24,630 bases of DNA, taken from NCBI RefSeq assembly GCF_024699075.1, contig NZ_JAILQF010000056.1:1-24630 (forward strand). The letters are read 5' to 3'. The first letter of the stretch is position 1. Each line of letters opens with the position of its first letter. The DNA comes from Butyrivibrio sp. (GTDB lineage: Bacteria > Bacillota_A > Clostridia > Lachnospirales > Lachnospiraceae). Shown here one piece after another: positions 1 to 8,260 of the stretch. The notes under the pieces are model-generated. The model was not told the DNA's origin and searched no databases. It was given only the letters and a program-made list of their open reading frames with translations. The position numbers were made by a program, and so were the translations under genes.

Positions 1-51
1 CTTTAAACCATTTTTGAATATCCCACCACTATCCTCCACGCCATATTTTTA

Positions 52-80
52 TTGAAAAGCCTAAAAAAATGTAATAAAAT
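52..80 (+). promoter_or_regulatory. Promoter of the dcw operon (mraZ promoter)
   Basis: A TTGAAA -35 box (52-57) is separated by exactly 17 bp from a TAAAAT -10 box (75-80), with a TG dinucleotide at 70-71. Transcription would start near 87, inside the GTGG array described next, about 110 nt before the mraZ start codon. Boxes and spacing are seen in the sequence; sigma-A-type use is inferred. Confidence 0.7.
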
Positions 81-126
81 GGTGACAGGTGGAGAAAAGT
101 GGTGAAAAAGGGTTAAAAAGTGGTGG
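80..126 (+). promoter_or_regulatory. MraZ operator: 10-bp-periodic GTGG boxes
   Basis: TGG cores lie at 80-82, 90-92, 100-102 and 121-123, with a degenerate GGG core at 110-112, each followed by a purine-rich GA/AAAAG stretch, so copies recur every 10-11 bp, about one helical turn. Arrays of short G-rich direct repeats just upstream of mraZ are the known binding site of MraZ, which autoregulates the dcw operon. The array overlaps the predicted transcription start, as expected for repression. Two further GTGG cores on the other strand (TGG at 36-38 and 26-28) lie upstream of the promoter. Confidence 0.65.
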
Positions 127-198
127 ATATTATCCGATATACCTTTTGAACCACAGATTTAGTTTTGAAAGCTTTATGCGACGCTTAGGTGAGTGCTG

Positions 199-636
199 AT
201 GTTAACTGGTGAATACAGCCATTCAATCGATGCTAAAGGGCGTCTCATCATTCCTTCCAAGATACGAGATGAGCTGGGTGACCAGTTTGCGGTAACGAAG
301 GGACTTGATGGGTGTCTTTTGCTGTATCCGGAAGACAGTTGGGAAGCTTTTACCATGAAACTTCAATCACTCCCTTCATCTAATAGCAAGAGCCGTAAGC
401 TACAGCGTTTTTTCCTAGGTGGAGCACTTGTTACCGAATTTGATAAGCAGGGACGTATTCTTCTTCCTGCTAATCTTCTTGAATTTGCAGGTATGCAAAA
501 AGAGGCAGATGCAGTGGTTGTAGGTGTTGGCAATCATGCAGAGATTTGGAGCAGTACTAAGTGGGAGGAGAACAACTCCTTTGATGATATAGAAGATGTT
601 GCTGAAGAAATGGGTAATATGGGTCTTGATTTCTAA
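199..636 (+). CDS. mraZ: Transcriptional regulator MraZ
   Basis: This 145-residue protein is the DNA-binding autoregulator that starts dcw clusters. It has two AbrB-like halves, each with the D-x-x-x-R motif: DAKGR near residues 11-15 and DKQGR in the second half. The start is set at ATG 199, giving [15 protein letters not shown], which aligns with the N-terminus of Bacillus MraZ. An AGGTGA ribosome site at 187-192 lies 6 nt upstream. The in-frame GTG at 193 would abut this site and is rejected. The gene is preceded by its own GTGG operator and followed after 14 nt by rsmH, so the two are surely cotranscribed. Family identity is very secure; autoregulation is known for the family and supported here by the operator array. 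Confidence 0.96.
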   Translation: MLTGEYSHSIDAKGRLIIPSKIRDELGDQFAVTKGLDGCLLLYPEDSWEAFTMKLQSLPSSNSKSRKLQRFFLGGALVTEFDKQGRILLPANLLEFAGMQKEADAVVVGVGNHAEIWSSTKWEENNSFDDIEDVAEEMGNMGLDF

Positions 637-650
637 AATGGAGGCAACGC

Positions 651-1604
651 TTGGAATTTAAACATACATCCGTACTTCTTAATGAAGTAATCGATAATCT
701 TAATATTAAGCCGGATGGGATCTATCTGGACGGCACACTTGGAGGCGCTGGGCATTCTTCTCATATAGCAGAAAAGCTCACTGCCGGCGGACATCTTTAT
801 GGAATAGATCAGGATGAGGATGCGATCGCGGCTGCAACCAAACGCCTTGAGCCGTACAAGGACAGAGTCACAATAATAAGAGACAACTATGAGAATGCTG
901 TGGCAAGGCTTAAAGAGATTGGAGTTACAGGCGTTGACGGTATTCTTATAGATCTTGGAGTTTCTTCATATCAGCTTGATGCTGCAGACAGGGGATTTAG
1001 TTATAAGTATGATGCACCTCTTGATATGAGAATGGATAGAAGACAGTCACTTACAGCCAAAGAGATAATCAATGAATGGCCTGAGACTGAGATTTACCAC
1101 ATTATAAGAGATTATGGCGAAGATAAATTCGCCAGAAATATAGCCAAGCATATTTGTATTGAACGTCAGAACAAAGTAATAGAGACAACAGGGGAACTGG
1201 ACAGGATAGTACACGAATCTATTCCTGCCAAGATGCGTACTAAAGGGGGGAATCCTAGTAAGCGTACTTTCCAGGCAATAAGGATTGCCTGCAACAGAGA
1301 GCTTGATGTTCTTCAGGACTCGCTTGATGGGATGATTGACTTTCTTAATCCAGGTGGAAGATTTTGCGTTATAACCTTCCATTCACTTGAAGACCGTATT
1401 ACTAAGGTTAACTTCAAGAACAATGAAAATCCATGCACATGTCCACCGGAATTCCCGGTATGTGTATGTGGCAAGAAATCTAAGGGCAAAGTAATTACGA
1501 GGAAACCTATTCTTCCAAGCCAGGAAGAACTCGACAGTAACACAAGATCTGCTAGTGCAAAGCTCAGGGTCTTTGAAAAAGTAGCTGATGTTGACGAGAA
1601 ATAA
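651..1604 (+). CDS. rsmH: 16S rRNA (cytosine-1402-N4)-methyltransferase RsmH (MraW)
   Basis: RsmH transfers a methyl group from S-adenosylmethionine to N4 of C1402 in the 16S rRNA decoding centre. The 317-residue length is normal. Visible motifs are the SAM-binding GTLGGAGHS near residues 28-36, [12 protein letters not shown] in the middle and TFHSLEDR near the C-terminal third. The start is TTG 651, with GGAGG at 640-644 six nt upstream; the resulting [12 protein letters not shown] opening matches the family, and no better ATG exists. It sits 14 nt after mraZ, the conserved order in Firmicutes. The C-terminal third carries a cluster of cysteines ([13 protein letters not shown]), a common feature of Clostridial members. 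Confidence 0.97.
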   Translation: MEFKHTSVLLNEVIDNLNIKPDGIYLDGTLGGAGHSSHIAEKLTAGGHLYGIDQDEDAIAAATKRLEPYKDRVTIIRDNYENAVARLKEIGVTGVDGILIDLGVSSYQLDAADRGFSYKYDAPLDMRMDRRQSLTAKEIINEWPETEIYHIIRDYGEDKFARNIAKHICIERQNKVIETTGELDRIVHESIPAKMRTKGGNPSKRTFQAIRIACNRELDVLQDSLDGMIDFLNPGGRFCVITFHSLEDRITKVNFKNNENPCTCPPEFPVCVCGKKSKGKVITRKPILPSQEELDSNTRSASAKLRVFEKVADVDEK

Positions 1605-1646
1605 CATGGTCATCCTAGGGGCATACCTAAAAAGGAGGCACTATTA

Positions 1647-2099
1647 ATGAACGAAAGATACAGATATGATTACAATACAGAATATGCTGAAGGCAACACT
1701 GTAAGAAGACAAAGAAGAGAACAGGAACAGGAAAGATTTCGTGAGATAAAGGGAGGCCAGAAGAGACGCAGAAAACATATGTCTTTTGGCTATATGCTCT
1801 TTCTTTGTGCAGCTATGGTGGCTGTAGCAATAGTTGCTACCGGATATGTATCCCTTAGGATGCAGATCACTAACAGCGTTAATACAATCTCTACTCTTGA
1901 GAGCCAGCTCAATGAGCTTAAGCAGGAGAATGATGAGAAGTACAACAAGGCCAGCAGCAATGTAGATCTTGATGAGATCAAACGTATAGCCATGGAAGAA
2001 TATGGCATGACATATGCTGATGAGGATCAGATCGTAACATACTCTGATGAGGGCGGAGATGATTATGTAAGACAGAATGAAGAGATTCCTCAGAATTAA
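1647..2099 (+). CDS. ftsL: Cell division protein FtsL-like
   Basis: A 150-residue bitopic membrane protein. Residues 1-45 are cytoplasmic and very rich in Arg, Gln and Glu; residues 47-69 form one transmembrane helix; residues 72-100 look like a coiled coil; and the C-terminal segment LDEIKRIAMEEYGM fits the conserved FtsL end. FtsL forms a trimeric coiled-coil complex with DivIC/FtsB and DivIB/FtsQ that activates the FtsW-PBP septal synthase. Sequence conservation in this family is low, so the call rests on topology and on position between rsmH and the class B PBP. The start is ATG 1647 with an AAGGAGG site shortly upstream. An intrinsic terminator follows. Confidence 0.85.
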   Translation: MNERYRYDYNTEYAEGNTVRRQRREQEQERFREIKGGQKRRRKHMSFGYMLFLCAAMVAVAIVATGYVSLRMQITNSVNTISTLESQLNELKQENDEKYNKASSNVDLDEIKRIAMEEYGMTYADEDQIVTYSDEGGDDYVRQNEEIPQN

Positions 2100-2124
2100 A
2101 ATTTGTGATATCATAGTTCTTTGG

Positions 2125-2160
2125 AACGCCGGGCAGATGAAAAGTTTGGCCGGCGTTTTT
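2125..2160 (+). terminator. Intrinsic terminator between ftsL and the PBP gene
   Basis: A perfect 8-bp stem, AACGCCGG (2125-2132) with CCGGCGTT (2150-2157), closes a 17-nt loop and runs into a five-T tract (2156-2160). It divides the dcw cluster, so mraZ-rsmH-ftsL can be expressed as a separate unit or read through at reduced level. Confidence 0.75.
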
Positions 2161-2236
2161 CATAGCTTGATTTTTGCTTTGAATATCACATATTTGCTTG
2201 ATTTATATAAATAGAAAAGATGTAATTGGGGTCAGA

Positions 2237-4561
2237 ATGAAAAAGAATAAAGAACAGCGCTTTACCTGGCGTATGAAGAAAAAACTTCGTGTCATGTTTG
2301 TATGTATGATGCTGATATTTGCTCTTCTTTCTGCCAGACTTGTATCTATTACGAGAAATAACGGAGCTGAATATGAAAAGCAGGTTCTGTCGCAGCAGGA
2401 ATATGATTCCGTAACTCTTCCATATAGAAGAGGCGAGATACTTGATAAGAACGGAACGGTTCTTGCTATGAGCCAGAAAGTATATAATGTAATCCTTGAT
2501 ACCAGAGTACTTCTTGAGAATACTGATGCTGTGGAACCCACGATCAAGGCCCTTGCTGCCCAGTTTGGTGAGTATACTGATGAAGCAACTATAAGGACTT
2601 ACATAAGTAATAATCCTTCATCTGCTTACTATATAATTGCCAAAGAGCTTCAGTATGATCAGATAGCTCCTTTTCAGGCATATATGACACCTGGAAGTGG
2701 GGATTATAACTCAAATATTCAGGGTGTGTGGTTTGAGGATTCATATATAAGATATTATCCAAATGGATCTTTGGCCAGTGATGTTGTTGGATTTACAACT
2801 AAGGACAATCAGGGCCAGTACGGTCTTGAAGAATATTATAATGATGAGCTTAATGGTACATACGGAAGAGAATATGGTTATCTTGATGATGACAGTAATC
2901 TTGAACGTACTACTATTGCAGCCGAGGATGGTAACAGTATTGTTACTACAATAGATGGCAATATTCAGACTATAGTTGAGAAGTATCTTCAGGACTTTAA
3001 TGATACCTATAAAGATGCATATCATGAAGGTAATGCTTCCGAGAATGTAGGCTGCATCATAATGGATGTTAATACAGGTGAGATACTTGCTATGGCAAGT
3101 TATCCCAGCTATGACCTTAACAATACCAGAGATACATCAGCACTTCTTGGTATGAGAATGGTTGATGAAGATGGCAGTAAGGTGGATCTTGAATCTGAGA
3201 CTGGTGGTTATATTAATGAGACCAACCTTGCTTCTATGTCCAATGAACAGATTCTTGCAAACTTCAATGCACTCTGGAAGAACTTCTGTATCTCTAATAC
3301 TTATGAACCGGGATCTGTATATAAACCATTTACGGTTGCTACAGGACTTGATAGCGGAAGTATAACCGGTAATGAAGTATATGAATGTGATGGATCACTT
3401 GAAATTGGTGGATACAAGATCAGATGTCATAATAAATATGGTGATGGTCAGGTTTCTGTATCAAGATCTATTGAGATATCCTGTAACGTTGCTCTCATGC
3501 AGATAGGTCAGGCGATAGGATCTGATACTTTTGCAGGCTATCAGCATGCTTTTGGATTTGGACTTAAGACCAATATAGATCTTGCTGGAGAATCAAGAAC
3601 CGCAGGACTTGTATATTCTGCAGAAGATATGGGACCTACAGAACTTGCAACAGGTACATTCGGTCAGGGCTTTAATGTCACTATGATAGAGACTATAGCA
3701 GGTTTTGCTTCGCTTATTAATGGTGGATATTATTATCAGCCTCATCTTGTTAGTAAGATCGTATCTCCAAGCGGAGCAACTGTTAAGACGATAGAGCCAA
3801 GGATCATCAGACAGACAATATCAGAGTCTGTTTCAGATAAGATAGTAAGCTATTGTAATGAAGTTGTAGCCGGAGACGAAGGTACAGGTAAAACTGCGAG
3901 ACCTGCCGGATATATGATAGGCGGTAAAACAGGTACTGCAGAGACTATTCCGAGAGATAAGACCAACTATGTTGTATCATTTATGGGATATGCTCCTTCT
4001 GATGATCCTGAGATAGCTATCTATGTTGTTGTAGACAGACCTAATGCTCAGTATCAGGATGATGCCAAGTATGCTACAAGAATAGTAAGAAAGATTCTAA
4101 CTGAGGTTCTTCCATATCTGCACTATCCTATGACAGAAGAGCTTACAGAGGATGAACAGGCTGAGCTTGAAGCTCTTAATTTGAGCGGATATTCTACCAC
4201 TACAGATGAAACAGCAACTTATGATTCAATAGAAGATGGTAATGCGACAGATCAGACTGGTGAATCGAATGTCGACGAGCTTGATGAATCTCAGATAGGT
4301 TCAGAAGGTGTTCCGATGGAGGATGGTTCACAGGATGAGAGTAGTGAAGGAGATGAGGCTGCTGATGAAAGCAGTGATGACTCTTCAGAGGCTGGATCCA
4401 AGATATGGGAATCATTTGACGTTGATCCTGAGACGGGTTATTATATTGACCCGGATACGGGCGAATTGATCGATCCTGAGACTGGTAATACGGTTGGAGG
4501 CGGAGAATCTTCTCTTCCTGATACTACTGCTAATACACCAACTGAAGAGGATGGCCCGTAA
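2237..4561 (+). CDS. Class B penicillin-binding protein (FtsI/PBP2B/SpoVD-type transpeptidase)
   Basis: The septal peptidoglycan transpeptidase, partner of FtsW, 774 residues. A short basic cytoplasmic tail precedes one transmembrane helix (about 18-36). The dimerization domain has YRRGEILDKNG. The transpeptidase domain shows all three catalytic motifs: SVYK with nucleophile S360 and K363, SCN at 415-417 and KTG at 564-566. No PASTA domain follows; instead there is a Ser/Glu/Asp-rich tail of about 140 residues ending in three DPxTG-type units. ATG 2237 is chosen, with GGGG at 2228-2231 five nt upstream; an in-frame TTG at 2198 would add 13 residues with no evident ribosome site. Position before mraY and murD matches Bacillus spoVD, but sporulation genes are lacking, so a vegetative division role is inferred. 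Confidence 0.93.
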   Translation: MKKNKEQRFTWRMKKKLRVMFVCMMLIFALLSARLVSITRNNGAEYEKQVLSQQEYDSVTLPYRRGEILDKNGTVLAMSQKVYNVILDTRVLLENTDAVEPTIKALAAQFGEYTDEATIRTYISNNPSSAYYIIAKELQYDQIAPFQAYMTPGSGDYNSNIQGVWFEDSYIRYYPNGSLASDVVGFTTKDNQGQYGLEEYYNDELNGTYGREYGYLDDDSNLERTTIAAEDGNSIVTTIDGNIQTIVEKYLQDFNDTYKDAYHEGNASENVGCIIMDVNTGEILAMASYPSYDLNNTRDTSALLGMRMVDEDGSKVDLESETGGYINETNLASMSNEQILANFNALWKNFCISNTYEPGSVYKPFTVATGLDSGSITGNEVYECDGSLEIGGYKIRCHNKYGDGQVSVSRSIEISCNVALMQIGQAIGSDTFAGYQHAFGFGLKTNIDLAGESRTAGLVYSAEDMGPTELATGTFGQGFNVTMIETIAGFASLINGGYYYQPHLVSKIVSPSGATVKTIEPRIIRQTISESVSDKIVSYCNEVVAGDEGTGKTARPAGYMIGGKTGTAETIPRDKTNYVVSFMGYAPSDDPEIAIYVVVDRPNAQYQDDAKYATRIVRKILTEVLPYLHYPMTEELTEDEQAELEALNLSGYSTTTDETATYDSIEDGNATDQTGESNVDELDESQIGSEGVPMEDGSQDESSEGDEAADESSDDSSEAGSKIWESFDVDPETGYYIDPDTGELIDPETGNTVGGGESSLPDTTANTPTEEDGP

Positions 4562-4572
4562 GTAGTCACAGA

Positions 4573-4626
4573 TATTCATGGATTTATCTCTGATGAGATA
4601 TAGTCTGTAACCTTGGTCCATGAATA
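4573..4626 (+). other. Nested hairpin between the PBP gene and mraY
   Basis: A perfect 10-bp inverted repeat, TATTCATGGA (4573-4582) and TCCATGAATA (4617-4626), encloses a second stem, TATCTC (4585-4590) with GAGATA (4595-4600), around a TGAT loop. A six-T run follows only at 4641-4646, 14 nt later, so it is not a classical terminator. It may be an mRNA processing or stability element. The structure is seen in sequence; the role is unknown. Confidence 0.5.
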
Positions 4627-4658
4627 AATATATATAATACTTTTTTGGAGATGTAGTC

Positions 4659-5633
4659 ATGACTAATGAAGTTTTATTTAAATATCTTGTAGGACCTGTC
4701 CTTGCTGGATGGATACTGGCACTTATAGCAGGTAAGATAATAATTCCGATTCTTAAAAGTCTCGGGATCAAGGATTCTGAAAGAGAAGAGGGCCTTGAAT
4801 CTCATAAGAAAAAAGCAGGAACGCCCCTTATGGGAGGAATCATATTCCTTCTTCCAATGCTTATAGTTACCATTCCTTATGCTGTCAAAACACCTAAGAT
4901 GTGGGCTGTTATAATTCTGACACTTGGCTTTTATATAGTTGGCTTTATTGATGACTATATCAAGGTTGTAATGCATAGAAACCTTGGCCTTAGAGTATGG
5001 CAGAAGCTCCTTTTACAGTTCATAGTAATGGTAATATTCGTTCTTTTTGTTAATAATACTATCGAAGATTTTTATTCTATGTACATTCCTTTCCTTGGGA
5101 CTGAGGTTGATCTTGGATGGTTCAATATTCCATTTCTGTTTCTTGTAGCTCTTGCAACAACTAATGGAACTAACTTTACAGACGGCGTTGACGGACTTTG
5201 CGGTTCAGTCACAGCAGTAGTCGCAACATTTTTTGCCATAGTAGCTATGATGACTACAAGCGAGATTACACCTGTAAGTGCGGCTCTTCTTGGAGGCCTT
5301 CTTGGATATCTGTATTACAATGTATATCCCGGTAAGGTATACATGGGAGATGGCGGATCACTTGCAATTGGCGGATATGTTGTAGCCATAAGTTACCTCA
5401 CAGGACTTACTCTTTGGATTCCTATTGTTGGAATCATATATGCAGTAGAAGTTATATCAGTTGTAATGCAGGTTGGTTATTTTAAGATCACTCATGGCAA
5501 AAGAATCTTCAGAATGGCCCCGATTCATCACCATTTTGAAAAGGGCGGTTGGTCAGAGACAAGAGTAGTTAATGCTTTTACGACAGTGACTGTTATTGCA
5601 GCACTTATAGGCCTTATAGCTATCAAGTGGTAA
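4659..5633 (+). CDS. mraY: Phospho-N-acetylmuramoyl-pentapeptide-transferase MraY
   Basis: MraY moves phospho-MurNAc-pentapeptide from UDP to undecaprenyl phosphate, giving lipid I at the inner face of the membrane. At 324 residues with about ten hydrophobic segments it is normal. Signature motifs are KKAGTPLMGG (51-60), FIDDYIKV with the catalytic Asp pair at 98-99, TNFTDGVDGL (171-180) and the HHHFE motif in MAPIHHHFEKGG near the C-terminus. The start is ATG 4659 with GGAG at 4647-4650. It lies between the PBP and murD as in Firmicutes dcw clusters. Confidence 0.98.
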   Translation: MTNEVLFKYLVGPVLAGWILALIAGKIIIPILKSLGIKDSEREEGLESHKKKAGTPLMGGIIFLLPMLIVTIPYAVKTPKMWAVIILTLGFYIVGFIDDYIKVVMHRNLGLRVWQKLLLQFIVMVIFVLFVNNTIEDFYSMYIPFLGTEVDLGWFNIPFLFLVALATTNGTNFTDGVDGLCGSVTAVVATFFAIVAMMTTSEITPVSAALLGGLLGYLYYNVYPGKVYMGDGGSLAIGGYVVAISYLTGLTLWIPIVGIIYAVEVISVVMQVGYFKITHGKRIFRMAPIHHHFEKGGWSETRVVNAFTTVTVIAALIGLIAIKW

Positions 5634-5708
5634 AAAAGAGTACATATAGTAATTGTGAAAATTAGATTGTTTTAATATATGTAGTTGATGTATATGGAGG
5701 ATTTACAA

Positions 5709-7067
5709 ATGGATTTAAAGGACAAAAAGGTACTCGTTATAGGAACAGGTTTGTCGGGGATAGGTTCTGCTCATCTTCTGTGCAGTGCAGGCGCTTGGCC
5801 GGTTCTTCTTGATGAGAATGAGAAAACAAATGAAAGTGATGTAAGAGCTAAGCTTGAGCATGATGCAGATAATGTAAGGATTGTCATAGGTAAGCTCCCT
5901 GAAGATCTTGCAAGCGAGATTGTGCTTGTGGTACCAAGTCCGGCTGTTCCACTTGATACAGATACTATCACTTATTTTAAGAATAAAAATATTCCAATTT
6001 GGAGTGAGATTGAGCTTGCATACAATTTTGCAAAGGGAAAGCTTATTGCAATAACAGGAACTAATGGCAAGACTACAACTACAACACTTGTTGGCGAGAT
6101 AATGAAGGCATATTTTAAGGATGTATATGTTGTTGGTAATATAGGACATTCATATGCCCTTGAAGCTTTAAATATGACTGACGAGAGCGTTACTGTAGCT
6201 GAGATAAGTTCTTTCCAGCTTGAAGCTGTTGAGAACTTCCATGCTAATGTTTCTGCGATACTTAATATTACTCCTGATCATCTTAACAGACATCATACTA
6301 TGGAGAATTATGCAGGATGTAAGGAGAATGTAACTATTAATGGAACAATGGAAGATACCTGCGTACTTAACTATGACAATGAGTATACAAGGGAATTTGC
6401 AAAAAGATGTCCTTCAAAGGTAGTTTTTTTCTCATCCCATGAAAAACTGGAAAAAGGCTTCTATCTTGAAGGCGACGAGATATATCTTGCTGGGGATTTG
6501 GAGCCTGTTCGTATCATGAATATTCATGATATGAATCTTGTGGGCCTTTGCAATGTGGAAAATGTTATGGCAGCAATTGCCATGGCTATGGCTATGAAAG
6601 TTCCTATGGCAACTATACTTAGAGTAATACATGACTTTAAAGCAGTTGAGCACAGAATTGAGTTTTCAGGAACCAAGAACGGTGTAGACTATTACAATGA
6701 TTCAAAAGGAACCAATCCTGATGCGGCTATTCAGGGAATAAAGGCTATGTCTAAGCCGACCTTCCTTATTGGCGGAGGCTATGACAAGGGCAGCGAATTT
6801 GATGAATGGATAGAAGCTTTTGATGGTAAGGTTAAAGAGCTTGTTTTGATCGGCGCTACAGCTGACAAGATTGATGCATGTGCCAGAAAACATGGTTTTA
6901 ACGCTATTCATCATGAAGATTCATTTGAGGGAGCTCTTAAGTATTGTACGCAGAATGCGCAGCCTGGAGATGCAGTACTCCTTTCACCTGCGTGTGCGAG
7001 CTGGGATATGTTCCCAAGCTATGAAGTAAGGGGCAAGATGTTCAAAAGCTATGTTAATTCACTTTGA
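5709..7067 (+). CDS. murD: UDP-N-acetylmuramoylalanine--D-glutamate ligase MurD
   Basis: MurD adds D-glutamate to UDP-MurNAc-L-alanine in the cytoplasm, using ATP. The 452-residue protein shows an N-terminal Rossmann-like domain with VLVIGTGLSGIG, the Mur ligase ATP-binding loop GTNGKT at 117-122 (K121), and the central ligase motifs ISSFQLE and NITPDHLNRH. ATG 5709 is preferred because GGAGG at 5696-5700 sits 8 nt upstream; an in-frame start at 5685 would lie upstream of that site. A weak AT-rich inverted repeat, TACATATA (5641-5648) and TATATGTA (5676-5683), lies just upstream. The next enzymes MurE, MurF and MurG are not encoded in this window. Confidence 0.97.
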   Translation: MDLKDKKVLVIGTGLSGIGSAHLLCSAGAWPVLLDENEKTNESDVRAKLEHDADNVRIVIGKLPEDLASEIVLVVPSPAVPLDTDTITYFKNKNIPIWSEIELAYNFAKGKLIAITGTNGKTTTTTLVGEIMKAYFKDVYVVGNIGHSYALEALNMTDESVTVAEISSFQLEAVENFHANVSAILNITPDHLNRHHTMENYAGCKENVTINGTMEDTCVLNYDNEYTREFAKRCPSKVVFFSSHEKLEKGFYLEGDEIYLAGDLEPVRIMNIHDMNLVGLCNVENVMAAIAMAMAMKVPMATILRVIHDFKAVEHRIEFSGTKNGVDYYNDSKGTNPDAAIQGIKAMSKPTFLIGGGYDKGSEFDEWIEAFDGKVKELVLIGATADKIDACARKHGFNAIHHEDSFEGALKYCTQNAQPGDAVLLSPACASWDMFPSYEVRGKMFKSYVNSL

Positions 7068-7096
7068 CTTATAAAGCCTATGGAGGGGGACTGGTT

Positions 7097-8260
7097 ATGA
7101 TGGATGCTCAGGAGAGAGTAAGGGCGAGATTTAAAAAGACCTATTATGTCAACTACGGTCTCATTTTTATAGTGTTGTTCCTCCTTGTTTTCGGACTTAT
7201 CATGCTTTTGTCCACTAGCTCTTATGAAGCTAATCTCAAGTTCGGAAATGCGTGGTACTATTTTAAAAGGCAGGCAGGATCTACTGCTTTGGGTCTTGCG
7301 ATCATGCTTGTAATATCTTTTTGGCCCAATTATAAGATTTACAAAAGGTTCACCATACTTGCTTATGCAGGAGCGTGCGCTGCACCATTCTTGGTAAAAA
7401 CATCTCTTGCATACTCTGCAAATGGTGCTACAAGATGGATCAGGATTTTTGGTATATCCATTCAGCCTGCAGAGATTAGTAAGCTTCTTATGATAATATT
7501 CCTTGCTGGATTCGTATCTCAGCTTGGTAAGCAGGTTTCGACTAGAAGGGGATTTGTTATAACTCTTGGAATGTCGCTAGTTCCGGCATTTTTAGTATAT
7601 TCTCTTACCAAGAACCTGAGTTCTGCTCTTATCATTGTATGTATAGCAGTTGCAATGTTATTTGTATCCTGTCCTGATTATAAGAGATTTATACTTCTTG
7701 GAGGAAGCGGATTAGCAGTTGCGGCTTTTGCTGTATATTATGCTATATCATCGTCATCTGATGGACTTAACTTCAGATTTAAACGTATTCTTGCGTGGCT
7801 CCATCCTGAGCTTTATTCAAGCGGAACAAGCCACCAGACGATTCAGGCTTTATATGCAATTGGCTCAGGAGGTCTTTTTGGAAAAGGCCTTGGAGAAAGT
7901 ATGCAAAAGCTTGGTTTTCTTCCTGAAGCTCAGAACGATATGATCTTTTCAATCATATGTGAAGAGTTGGGACTGTTTGGAGCTATAGCTATCATCATAA
8001 TGTTCATGCTTCTTATATGGAGACTTAAGCTTGTTGCTGATACTGCAATTGATATGTTTGGAGCGCTACTTGTTATCGGCGTTCTTGCGCATGTGTCAAT
8101 TCAGGTAATTCTTAATATTGCCGTTGTTACCAATAGTATTCCAAATACAGGTATCACACTGCCTTTTATAAGCTATGGCGGCTCCGCTGTAGTTATGCAG
8201 CTTGTTGAGATTGGAATTGCCTTAAACGTATCAAGGATATCTTCTGCGGAATATGAATAA
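7097..8260 (+). CDS. ftsW: FtsW-type SEDS peptidoglycan glycosyltransferase
   Basis: FtsW polymerizes lipid II at the division septum together with the class B PBP encoded upstream. The 387-residue protein has about ten transmembrane segments. SEDS hallmarks are NGATRWIRI, GLGESMQKLGFLPEAQND with the conserved Pro-Glu pair before the catalytic extracellular loop region, ICEELG, and NTGITLPFISYGGS near the C-terminus. ATG 7097 is chosen because GGAGGGGG at 7082-7089 lies 7 nt upstream; ATG 7100 is equally possible. A TTG at 7064 overlapping the murD stop would place the ribosome site inside the gene and is rejected. The murG gene that often follows is absent. Bacillus SpoVE is the same family; FtsW is preferred here from context. 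Confidence 0.93.
   Translation: MMDAQERVRARFKKTYYVNYGLIFIVLFLLVFGLIMLLSTSSYEANLKFGNAWYYFKRQAGSTALGLAIMLVISFWPNYKIYKRFTILAYAGACAAPFLVKTSLAYSANGATRWIRIFGISIQPAEISKLLMIIFLAGFVSQLGKQVSTRRGFVITLGMSLVPAFLVYSLTKNLSSALIIVCIAVAMLFVSCPDYKRFILLGGSGLAVAAFAVYYAISSSSDGLNFRFKRILAWLHPELYSSGTSHQTIQALYAIGSGGLFGKGLGESMQKLGFLPEAQNDMIFSIICEELGLFGAIAIIIMFMLLIWRLKLVADTAIDMFGALLVIGVLAHVSIQVILNIAVVTNSIPNTGITLPFISYGGSAVVMQLVEIGIALNVSRISSAEYE

Noticed and set aside
1644..2114. Minus-strand frame of 156 codons antisense to ftsL
   Set aside because: It lies entirely opposite a well-supported gene, has no ribosome site and encodes a composition typical of antisense frames.
2179..2207. Possible PBP promoter TTGAAT-17-TTTATA
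   Set aside because: The -10 element is weak and the AT-rich context makes chance matches likely; a promoter after the terminator is plausible but I cannot place it.
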